A stretch of 36,438 nt of DNA from Clostridiales bacterium. GTDB taxonomy: Bacteria; Bacillota; Clostridia; Christensenellales; UBA1750. The stretch lies in contig SVHB01000021.1 in NCBI GenBank assembly GCA_015056005.1, positions 1 to 36,438 of the forward strand, in the 5' to 3' direction. The notes below the pieces were generated by a model. That model did no database searches, was not told where the DNA came from, and worked only from the letters and a program-made list of their open reading frames with translations. Within the stretch, counting starts at the first letter, position 1, and every line of letters starts with the position of its first letter. The translations under genes were made by a program, and so were the position numbers. This document shows, in pieces, positions 1 to 6,943 of this stretch.

Positions 1-126
1 AGCAGCGCCCTGCTTGGACAGAACGGTGGTGATAGCTGCGGTCAGAGTGGTCTTACCATGGTCAACGTGGCCGATGGTGCCGATGTTAATGTGCGGCTTA
101 TTGCGTTCAAATTTCGCTTTACCCAT
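1..126 (-). CDS. tuf: Elongation factor Tu, N-terminal fragment (runs off the window)
   Basis: Translation GTPase that delivers aminoacyl-tRNA to the ribosome. Only the first 42 codons are in the window; the rest lies beyond base 1. The minus-strand translation opens with [20 protein letters not shown] and continues into the P-loop GHVDHGKTT (about residues 19-27), which is diagnostic of EF-Tu. An AGGAGG ribosome binding site lies just upstream of the ATG at 126. The closest upstream gene on the same strand is tRNA-Gly, with no fusA or other ribosomal gene between, so the gene may be transcribed together with that tRNA, as in the tRNA-tufB arrangement of enterobacteria. The identification is certain; cotranscription is inferred from spacing and strand. 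Confidence 0.97.
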   Translation of the reverse strand, partial: MGKAKFERNKPHINIGTIGHVDHGKTTLTAAITTVLSKQGAA

Positions 127-220
127 TTTCTGTTGCCTCCTGTAAATTATGGGGTTTATTTACGGCCGGGCGCTGCCCGAGCATATGCCGTAACCCCGTA
201 CAATCGATGTTTTTGCTTGG

Positions 221-291
221 AGCGGGTGATGGGAATCGAACCCACGCAGCCAGCTTGGGAAGCTGGAACTCTACCATTGAGCTACACCCGC
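221..291 (-). tRNA. tRNA-Gly (anticodon CCC)
   Basis: Read on the minus strand, the 7-bp acceptor stem gcgggtg/cacccgc closes the molecule, a 5-bp anticodon stem ccagc/gctgg carries the loop TTCCCAA (anticodon CCC, codon GGG), and the T-arm contains GGTTCGATTCC. CCA is not encoded. The gene lies between its own promoter and tuf, all on the minus strand. Confidence 0.95.
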
Positions 292-312
292 AAGCATATA
301 CATACTGGATAT

Positions 313-341
313 ATTGTACTTAATACCGTAATAAATGTCAA
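313..341 (-). promoter_or_regulatory. Sigma-A-type promoter of tRNA-Gly (and possibly tuf)
   Basis: Minus strand: -35 TTGACA (336-341), 17-bp spacer, -10 TACAAT (313-318). The predicted start lies about 10-15 nt before the tRNA at 291. Only uxaA's stop codon separates it from the uxa genes. Confidence 0.75.
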
Positions 342-364
342 TAGGTTTTCCCAAAATTTCCCCT

Positions 365-1804
365 TCACAGGGTAACTCCGTTTTTGAATATGCCTATCTC
401 TCTGAAATCGTATTCCTCATTTTTGGTAAGGCGCCCGGAGGCTACCGCCATAATATACTTGTAAAAATCCTCGCCTGCCCGATCCGATTCAAGCCCTTTT
501 GCTATCACGCCCGCATCATAGTCCATCCACTTGTTTTTTCTTTCAAAAAGCGCTGTATTTGTTGCGATCTTAACGGTTGGCACCGGGGCTCCCATAGGAG
601 TTCCCCTGCCTGTCGTAAAAAGTATTATCTGGCATCCTGCAACGGTCAGCGCAGTGGATGCCACCATATCATTCCCCGGCGCGGATAAAAGCGTAAGCCC
701 GGGTTTTTGGGCTTTTTCGCCATAACCTATAACATCGGTCACAGGCGACAGCCCGCCCTTTTGCGTGCAGCCAAGCGATTTATCCTCAAGGGTCGTAAGC
801 CCGCCGTCCTTGTTTCCCGGGGAAGGATTCTCGTACACGACCTGCCCATGGTCAAGAAAATATTGTTTGAAATCGTTTATGAGCTTTACGGTCTTATCAA
901 ACACTTCCCTGCTCACGCACCTGTCCATGAGCATCCGCTCGGCGCCGAACATCTCGGGCACCTCTGTCAAAACCGCCGTGCCGCCCTGCGATACCAAAAT
1001 ATCGCAGGCTTTTCCCGCCAGCGGATTACCTGTGATACCCGAAAATCCGTCCGAACCGCCGCATTTGAGTCCTATTTTCAGTTTATCGGCAAAAACTCTT
1101 TCTCTGGTAAACCCGTTTGCGTAGGCCATGAGCTGATCAAGAAGCTCCAATCCCGCCTCATACTCGTCCTCAACGCTCTGCGCTTCAAGGAATTTAACCC
1201 TGTCTTCATCCCATGAGCCAAGTATTTCCTTGAAAACATCTATCCTGTTGTTCTCGCAGCCAAGTCCAAGCACCAGCACCGCGCCCGCGTTTGGGTGCTC
1301 AACAAGCCCTTTGAGAGAAAGCTGAGTGTTGAGCTGGTCCTGCCCCATCTGCGAGCAGCCGTAAGGATGCGCAAAAGTGTGAACGCCTTCCACATTGGGG
1401 TATTTGTGAAGCAATTCCTTTTTTGCCATATCGCAAAGTTTTTGAGCCACTCCGTTTACGCAGAACACGGTGTTTATGACCCAAACCTCGTTTCTTACCC
1501 CGACGCTTGAGTCCTTCCTCACATATCCCATAAACGTATCGGGCTCGCGCTTTATAAGCTCCCTGTAATTGGGAGTATATTCATATTTAAGAATATCCGA
1601 AAGATTGGTCTTCACATTATGGGTGTGCACATGCTCGCCCATCTTTATATCCTTTATTGCATGACCTATAGGGAAGCCGTATTTTATCACGTTCTCCCCT
1701 TTTCTTATATCGCATATGGCCTGTTTATGCCCCGCGGGTACCGCAAGGCCGTCCCTCAGCGCGACATGAACATTATCATCCTTGTGGATCTTTAAATAAT
1801 CCAT
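365..1804 (-). CDS. uxaA: Altronate dehydratase (UxaA family)
   Basis: Converts D-altronate to 2-keto-3-deoxy-D-gluconate in galacturonate catabolism (family knowledge). The 479-residue protein is close to the usual length (about 495). It has an N-terminal SAF-type domain (residues 1-75, with a GHKQAICDIRKGENVIKYG segment) and a large C-terminal UxaA domain with conserved HTFAHPYGCSQ and LGLGCENN segments. The ATG at 1804 follows a GAGGA ribosome binding site. It lies directly downstream of uxaC but is separated from it by a good intrinsic terminator, so it should be transcribed by readthrough from the uxaC promoter. Codon use is more mixed than in uxaC. A related galactarate/D-glucarate-type dehydratase is the main alternative; the uxaC neighbour favours altronate. 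Confidence 0.9.
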   Translation of the reverse strand: MDYLKIHKDDNVHVALRDGLAVPAGHKQAICDIRKGENVIKYGFPIGHAIKDIKMGEHVHTHNVKTNLSDILKYEYTPNYRELIKREPDTFMGYVRKDSSVGVRNEVWVINTVFCVNGVAQKLCDMAKKELLHKYPNVEGVHTFAHPYGCSQMGQDQLNTQLSLKGLVEHPNAGAVLVLGLGCENNRIDVFKEILGSWDEDRVKFLEAQSVEDEYEAGLELLDQLMAYANGFTRERVFADKLKIGLKCGGSDGFSGITGNPLAGKACDILVSQGGTAVLTEVPEMFGAERMLMDRCVSREVFDKTVKLINDFKQYFLDHGQVVYENPSPGNKDGGLTTLEDKSLGCTQKGGLSPVTDVIGYGEKAQKPGLTLLSAPGNDMVASTALTVAGCQIILFTTGRGTPMGAPVPTVKIATNTALFERKNKWMDYDAGVIAKGLESDRAGEDFYKYIMAVASGRLTKNEEYDFREIGIFKNGVTL

Positions 1805-1815
1805 ATTATCCTCGC

Positions 1816-1845
1816 AAAAAAATCAGGCGGGCCTTTCAGCCCGCC
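1816..1845 (-). terminator. Intercistronic terminator between uxaC and uxaA
   Basis: On the minus strand a 7-bp GC stem (ggcgggc/gcccgcc, 1826-1832 with 1839-1845) closes a 6-nt loop and is followed by TGATTTTTTT. Its position inside a two-gene uronate operon suggests partial termination that lowers uxaA relative to uxaC. Confidence 0.8.
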
Positions 1846-1859
1846 TTGGATTTCAGATA

Positions 1860-3251
1860 TTAGATGCCAAGATATGCCTTAACATTGTTGTAGCTGATGC
1901 CGCGAACGACCTCGGTGAGAACATCTTCGTCGCAGGGATACAGACCGGATTCAACATAGCTTGCGATCAGGTTGCACATGATGCGGCGGAAGTACTCATG
2001 CCTGGGATAGGACAGGAAGGAACGGGAGTCGGTCAGCATGCCGATGAAGTTGCCCAGAACGCCGACGTCTGCCAGAGTGCGCATCTGCTGGAGCATACCG
2101 TCGATATGATCGAGGAACCACCAGCCGGTGCCCAGCTGCATGTAGGAACGGGTGCCTTCCTTCTGGAAGTTGCCGCACATGGTAGCCATTACATAGAAGT
2201 CATTGGGGTTGAGGGAGTAGAAGATGGTCTTGGGAACCTCAGCGCCCAGGTTCTTGAAGAAGCCGGAGAGCTTCTCGGACAGGATGTTGTCGGCAACGGA
2301 GTCGAAACCGGTGTCGGGACCGAGCTTTTCGAACATAGCGGTGTTGTTGTTCCTCAGAGCGCCGACATGCAGCTGCATAGCCATGCCGTACTCGTAGTAC
2401 TTCTTGGCCAGAGCGGTCATAACGAAGGTGGAGAACATCTCAATGCCGGTAGCGCAGATCTCGCCGCCGCCCAGCCTCTTCTGGAGGATCTGAGTAGCCT
2501 GCTCTTCGGTGCAGTCAAGATAGGGGAAGTGAGTGAAAGCCTGGTCGGAAATGACGCAGCCGACAGAGCGGAAGAAGTCAAGCCTCTTGTAAAGAGCAGC
2601 GATCAGATCGCCTGCGGTCTTGATTTCAATGCCGGAAACCTGAGAGAGCTTTGCGATATACTCGGGATAATCGGGCTTTTCGATGCCGAAAGCCTTGTCG
2701 GGGCGGAAGGTGGGCAGAACCTTTACCTTGAAGTCGCCTTCGTTCTTAAGAGCGATGTGATACTCAAGGGAATCGGCGGGATCGTCGGTGGTGCATACTG
2801 CCTCAACATTGGAAGCCTCGATGAAGCCGCGGACGGAATTGACGCCGTTAGCCAGCTTTTCGCAGGTCATATCCCAGATAGCCTTTGCGTTCTTTGCGCA
2901 CAGGGTCAGCTCGACGCCGAAATATCTCTGCAGCTCAAGATGTGCCCAGTGATAAACGGGATTGCCGATGCAGTAAGGCATGGAAGAAGCAAATGCATAG
3001 AACTTCTCGTAATCGGAGCCGTCGCCGGTAACATATTTTTCCTCAACGCCGCAGGCACGCATCAGGCGCCACTTGTAATGGTCGCCGTTGAGCCACAGCT
3101 GAGTGATGTTGGTGTAAGTGGGGTTGTCGTAGATTTCCTTGGGGCTGAGATGGCAGTGATAGTCAACGATGGGCAGATCCTTGCAGGCGTCGAACAGCTT
3201 AACAGCGGTAGGAGTCTCGAGGATGAAGTCTTTGTCCATGAATTTCTTCAT
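1860..3251 (-). CDS. uxaC: Glucuronate/galacturonate isomerase
   Basis: Isomerises D-glucuronate to D-fructuronate and D-galacturonate to D-tagaturonate in the cytoplasm, the entry step of uronate catabolism. The protein is 463 residues (E. coli UxaC is 470). Recognisable blocks are VDYHCHLSPKEI near the N terminus (metal-binding HxH), GNPVYHWAHLELQRYFG, TTDDPADSLEYH, VGALRNNN and GMLTDSRSFLSYPRHEYFRR. An in-frame ATG at 3269 exists, but it overlaps the ribosome binding site GGAGG; the ATG at 3251 sits at the right spacing and gives MKKFMDKDFILET, which lines up with the E. coli start, so I chose it. Codons are strongly biased (AAG, ATC, GAC), suggesting high expression. It is divergent from the GH2 operon. 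Confidence 0.96.
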   Translation of the reverse strand: MKKFMDKDFILETPTAVKLFDACKDLPIVDYHCHLSPKEIYDNPTYTNITQLWLNGDHYKWRLMRACGVEEKYVTGDGSDYEKFYAFASSMPYCIGNPVYHWAHLELQRYFGVELTLCAKNAKAIWDMTCEKLANGVNSVRGFIEASNVEAVCTTDDPADSLEYHIALKNEGDFKVKVLPTFRPDKAFGIEKPDYPEYIAKLSQVSGIEIKTAGDLIAALYKRLDFFRSVGCVISDQAFTHFPYLDCTEEQATQILQKRLGGGEICATGIEMFSTFVMTALAKKYYEYGMAMQLHVGALRNNNTAMFEKLGPDTGFDSVADNILSEKLSGFFKNLGAEVPKTIFYSLNPNDFYVMATMCGNFQKEGTRSYMQLGTGWWFLDHIDGMLQQMRTLADVGVLGNFIGMLTDSRSFLSYPRHEYFRRIMCNLIASYVESGLYPCDEDVLTEVVRGISYNNVKAYLGI

Positions 3252-3293
3252 TCTATATATACCCTCCATAAATAGATTTATACTTGTAATTTA

Positions 3294-3322
3294 ATTATAA
3301 CATGCCCAAATGAGAAATTCAA
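3294..3322 (-). promoter_or_regulatory. uxaC-uxaA promoter
   Basis: Minus strand: -35 TTGAAT (3317-3322), 17-bp spacer, perfect -10 TATAAT (3294-3299), about 40 nt before the uxaC ATG. Confidence 0.75.
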
Positions 3323-3452
3323 CAGCGCATTTCAACTTGATCGCCAAATTATACCGGCCCTTTGGCTCCATTACATATTTATATACCTGCAGCTCAAGCC
3401 TTTTTGCTGAAAGCAAGGTTTTGGTCATAGCGCGGCGCATCCAAAATCATGC

Positions 3453-3480
3453 TTGCATAATGGGAAAATTGTGCTATATT
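3453..3480 (+). promoter_or_regulatory. Candidate promoter of the GH2-GH95 operon
   Basis: -35 TTGCAT (3453-3458), 16-bp spacer, -10 TATATT (3475-3480), giving a leader of about 70 nt before the GH2 ATG at 3558. The AAGGATCG just before that ATG serves as ribosome binding site. Confidence 0.55.
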
Positions 3481-3557
3481 GTATCTGAAAACTTCCTTAT
3501 ATATTAAACCGTTTTATAATAATCAAACCTGCATCACCTTGAGAAAGGATCGATCTT

Positions 3558-6359
3558 ATGCTGTACGCAAACGTATCGCTGAACGGCGCATGGGAAATGG
3601 ACTATGCGCAGGATGCTTATTTATCGCACGAAAATCCATACAAACAGCTTTCGGCCAACGAGGATCTTGCCGGCACCGAGCCCGAGGATATGGGAAGATC
3701 CCTTATCGAAGATGCTGTTCCCGGTTATTGGGAGGATATGACGGAAGCTTTTGCTAAAACTCCGTTTTATCACAAGCTAAGGATAAATCCCGAATACGGT
3801 ATCCAAAAATACCCCATGGCCTCCACCCCGCCCGACATGGCGCTGCCCAACATCTGCGGCAATTTCTTTTATCGCCGCAAGTTCCTGTTTGAAGACATTT
3901 CATCCCCGTCCGTGATCCATTTTGAAGGCGTGCAAAACGCCGTATCCGTTTGGCTCAACGATACATATCTTGGCAGGCATTTGGGCTACAGCGCTCCGTT
4001 TGATATCGACATTCCAAAAGATGTGTTGAAGAAAGGCGAAAACACCATCGTTCTTTCGGTATCAAACCATCGTCTCAACGGATATGCAGGCGAACCCATC
4101 TCGGGTCTTACTTCAAGAGCCGCAAACGAGTTTACGGGCGGCATCACCGGCGATGTTGCGATAAGAACATACAAAAGCCCTCTGCGCGACGCCGTTGTTT
4201 TTATATCCGATGACTGTAAAAAAGCAGATGTAAAAATAAACAGCACCGAAAGCATCGCTTTTGACTGGAAAATCTGCGATAACGGAAATATCCTGAAAAG
4301 CGGAAACGCGGCATCGGATTTCACCTTTGATACCGAAGGGCTTGAATTCTGGACTCCCGAAAACCCGAAGCTTTATACTCTTGAAGTTTCCTTAGCAAAT
4401 GCAAGCCTGAAAAGGCAGTTCGGCGTCCGCCGCCTTAGCTGTGACGGCGTTCATCTCAATCTCAACGGCATCCCCTATTTTCTCAGAGGAGTCTGCGAGC
4501 ATTGCTATTTCCCCGAAACCATACACCCGAATCACGATATCATATACTACAGAAACGTAATAAGAAAGCTCAAAGCACTGGGCTTTAACTTCATTCGTTT
4601 TCATACCTTCATCCCCGAAGAGGAGTACATGCAGGCAGCCGATGAACTCGGTATGCTGATGCAGGTCGAAAGCCCCAACAACACCACTTTGGAGGAATGG
4701 GAAGAAATCGTAAATTTCTGCCGCAGGCATACATCGGTCATTATCTACTGCTGCGGAAACGAGCTTTTGATGGATGATCCTTTTATAGAACATCTGAACA
4801 AGTGCGCCGATATCGTGCATGCAAATACCGATTCCCTTTTTGCCCCAATGAGCGCAATGCGCGGTCTTGAATACTTCTGGTGCGAGCCCGATCAGGAGCC
4901 CGAAACCGTTTTAACGCCCTTCAAGCATCATCCGCGCAGACTGAAAACCGTGGGAGAATTCAGCGATATTTATTGTTCATATCCCAACGGAGCGCACAGC
5001 TATTTCTCAACAACCGGCGATCCCTCGGATATAGACAGCTTCAGCAGCGTATATAACAAGCCTCGTTTGAGCCACGAGATATGCATTGACGGCACCTACA
5101 CAGATCTTAGTCTCAAGGACAGGTATAAGGGTCTGCGCGTGGGCAATACCGATATGTTCACCTCCCTTGAACGCCATCTTGAATCAAAGGGAGTGCTGAA
5201 AAAGGCACCTTTGTATTTTAAGAATTCATCCCAGTGGCAAAGGCGCATCCGCAAATATTGCTTTGAAAAGGTCCGCAGAAGCAATCTTATCGCAGGCTAT
5301 GACTTCTTAGGCCCGATCGATACTCATTGGCATACCTTCGGCTATGATGTCGGCATGATGAACGAGTTTTATGAATTAAAACCCGGCGAAACGGTAAGAA
5401 ACGTTCTGATGTACAATTCACCGACCGTGCTTTTGACCGACATTGCAAAAAACACCAATTACATCGCAGGCGATGTGTTTTCCTGCAGCATTTTCACCTC
5501 GCACTACGGTTCCGATAAGCTTTGCGATACCCGCCTTACGATCAGGCTTACCGCAAACGGAAAGACCGTCAAAAGAGCAATATTCTGCCCCGATGATATA
5601 CAAAACGGTAAAGTTTCAAAGCTCTGCGATTTTACTGCGGTTTTGCCCGATACCGATAAGCCCTGTGCGATGAAGCTCTATGCTGCCCTTGACAGCGAAG
5701 ATGTTTTTGCGGAAAACGAATGGGAGCTCTATCTCTTCCCGAAGACAAACGTCATCGAAACAAATGACCTTATCGTTTCAAACGGCATGAAAATCGAAGA
5801 GCTCATAGAAAAGCTCGAAAACGGAAACGATGTACTGATCTTTGGTACAGATCCCTTCTTCAGCCTGCCCACCTCCTTCCGCATAGCGCTTGCGGGGCGA
5901 ACCTCCGGCAATCTGGCAACGGTCATCGCCGATCATCCCGCCCTAAACGGTCTTCCGCACGAAGGCTTCTGCGGCTGGCAGTTTGTCAATATGCTCGAGG
6001 GCGGCAAGGCGGTCTGCTTTGAAAGCGGCGATATAGAGTTTGATCCCATCATCGAGGTCGTATCAACTCACAAATATGTCATCCGTCAATCCGCTTTGTT
6101 TGAATTCAGTGCCTTGAACGGAAGACTTCTCGTGTGCAGCTTGAATCTTGACCAAAACGATCCCGCCGCAAAATGGTTAAGGCGCAGGCTCATTTCGTAC
6201 GCTCTGAGCAGTGAATTTGATCCCAAGCACTATATCGACGAAAAAGGGCTTATCTCGCTTGCAAAAGGCCGCGTAGCAAAAGCCGACTCAAACAAAAATC
6301 TTGCCTTCAATCAGAACGACAAGACCGCGACCAGAAAGGCAAACAAAAACAGCAACTGA
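3558..6359 (+). CDS. Glycoside hydrolase family 2 protein
   Basis: Retaining exo-glycosidase of the beta-galactosidase/beta-glucuronidase/beta-mannosidase superfamily. The 933 residues follow the GH2 plan: jelly-roll sugar-binding domain (about 30-180, with NFFYRRKFLFE and VWLNDTYLGRHLGYSAPFDIDI), an Ig-like domain (about 190-290), a TIM barrel from about 295 (FLRGVCEHCYFPETIH), and a long C-terminal extension from about 620. The acid/base is probably E402 in CGNELL and the nucleophile probably E507 in SHEICIDG. I do not see the N-x-K motif that marks beta-glucuronidases, so the substrate is open. There is no signal peptide, implying action on imported oligosaccharides. It is first in an operon with a YgjV-like membrane protein and a GH95 enzyme, and divergent from uxaCA. 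Confidence 0.88.
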   Translation: MLYANVSLNGAWEMDYAQDAYLSHENPYKQLSANEDLAGTEPEDMGRSLIEDAVPGYWEDMTEAFAKTPFYHKLRINPEYGIQKYPMASTPPDMALPNICGNFFYRRKFLFEDISSPSVIHFEGVQNAVSVWLNDTYLGRHLGYSAPFDIDIPKDVLKKGENTIVLSVSNHRLNGYAGEPISGLTSRAANEFTGGITGDVAIRTYKSPLRDAVVFISDDCKKADVKINSTESIAFDWKICDNGNILKSGNAASDFTFDTEGLEFWTPENPKLYTLEVSLANASLKRQFGVRRLSCDGVHLNLNGIPYFLRGVCEHCYFPETIHPNHDIIYYRNVIRKLKALGFNFIRFHTFIPEEEYMQAADELGMLMQVESPNNTTLEEWEEIVNFCRRHTSVIIYCCGNELLMDDPFIEHLNKCADIVHANTDSLFAPMSAMRGLEYFWCEPDQEPETVLTPFKHHPRRLKTVGEFSDIYCSYPNGAHSYFSTTGDPSDIDSFSSVYNKPRLSHEICIDGTYTDLSLKDRYKGLRVGNTDMFTSLERHLESKGVLKKAPLYFKNSSQWQRRIRKYCFEKVRRSNLIAGYDFLGPIDTHWHTFGYDVGMMNEFYELKPGETVRNVLMYNSPTVLLTDIAKNTNYIAGDVFSCSIFTSHYGSDKLCDTRLTIRLTANGKTVKRAIFCPDDIQNGKVSKLCDFTAVLPDTDKPCAMKLYAALDSEDVFAENEWELYLFPKTNVIETNDLIVSNGMKIEELIEKLENGNDVLIFGTDPFFSLPTSFRIALAGRTSGNLATVIADHPALNGLPHEGFCGWQFVNMLEGGKAVCFESGDIEFDPIIEVVSTHKYVIRQSALFEFSALNGRLLVCSLNLDQNDPAAKWLRRRLISYALSSEFDPKHYIDEKGLISLAKGRVAKADSNKNLAFNQNDKTATRKANKNSN

Positions 6360-6384
6360 TTTTATCTTTGTACAGGAGGATCTG

Positions 6385-6912
6385 ATGGAATCGCTTTCTT
6401 ATGCAGCGTCGCTTATCGCCACCGTTCTGGGGCTGATCGAGCCCTTCGGCAAAAAGATGAAAACCATTCTTATGCTGAATTTTCTGGGCAATGTGCTTGT
6501 AGGCATCAGCTATCTGCTCATTTCCGGCTATAGCGGTGCGGCAATATGCTTCACCGCCTGCATACAGGTCCTGATAAACTATACCTACGACGCCCGCGGC
6601 AAAAAACTGCCCAAATGGCTGATCGCTTTGGAAGCCGTGGTATTTATGGTAATAAATGCCGTCACATTTGCGCATTGGTACGATATATTAGCTCTATTAG
6701 CCGCTATGCTTTTTGTACTGAGCGTATCCCAAAGCAATGCAAAGCATTATCGCGTGCTTTATATGTCAAATTCGTTTACATGGATAGCATATGATTTGCT
6801 GGCAGGTGCATACGGTAATCTTTTCACTCATGCAGTGCTTTTTATCGCCACCATGTCGGCAATACTTATCCGCGATATAAAAAGCAAAAAGACCGATCAA
6901 ACAGCCCCATAA
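6385..6912 (+). CDS. YgjV-like multi-pass inner membrane protein
   Basis: Integral membrane protein of about 175 residues, predominantly hydrophobic with about six transmembrane segments (for example SYAASLIATVLGLIE, ILMLNFLGNVLVGISYLLI, WLIALEAVVFMVINAVTF, DILALLAAMLFVLSV). The pattern resembles the YgjV family (Imp-YgjV, function unknown). The ATG at 6385 follows a strong AGGAGG (6374-6379), so the longer in-frame extension reading back into the GH2 gene is not the real start. It is only 25 bp after the GH2 gene and 31 bp before the GH95 gene, so all three are likely cotranscribed. A role in moving glycans or sugars is possible but nothing in the sequence shows it. Confidence 0.75.
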   Translation: MESLSYAASLIATVLGLIEPFGKKMKTILMLNFLGNVLVGISYLLISGYSGAAICFTACIQVLINYTYDARGKKLPKWLIALEAVVFMVINAVTFAHWYDILALLAAMLFVLSVSQSNAKHYRVLYMSNSFTWIAYDLLAGAYGNLFTHAVLFIATMSAILIRDIKSKKTDQTAP

Positions 6913-6943
6913 CACAGCCCGAACAAAAAACGGAGGGTCACTT

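Larger units (their letters stand above)
3252..3557. other. Divergent intergenic region between uxaC and the GH2 operon
   Basis: About 306 bp without a gene. It holds the uxaC promoter on the minus strand and a candidate promoter of the GH2 gene on the plus strand, roughly 130 bp apart, so a shared operator is possible. A small stem TTGCT-GAA-AGCAA lies near 3407. I see no RNA gene or reading frame with a ribosome binding site. Confidence 0.6.

Noticed and set aside
3269-3271. Upstream ATG for uxaC
   Set aside because: It overlaps the ribosome binding site of the ATG at 3251, and the shorter protein aligns with the E. coli start.
1998-3275. 425-codon open frame on the plus strand antisense to uxaC
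   Set aside because: It mirrors uxaC exactly and has no ribosome binding site. Strong codon bias in uxaC removes stops from the opposite strand. UxaC motifs are unambiguous.
3558-6359. Calling the GH2 gene a beta-glucuronidase because of the uxaC neighbour
   Set aside because: No N-x-K carboxylate-binding motif is visible after the nucleophile, so substrate is left open.
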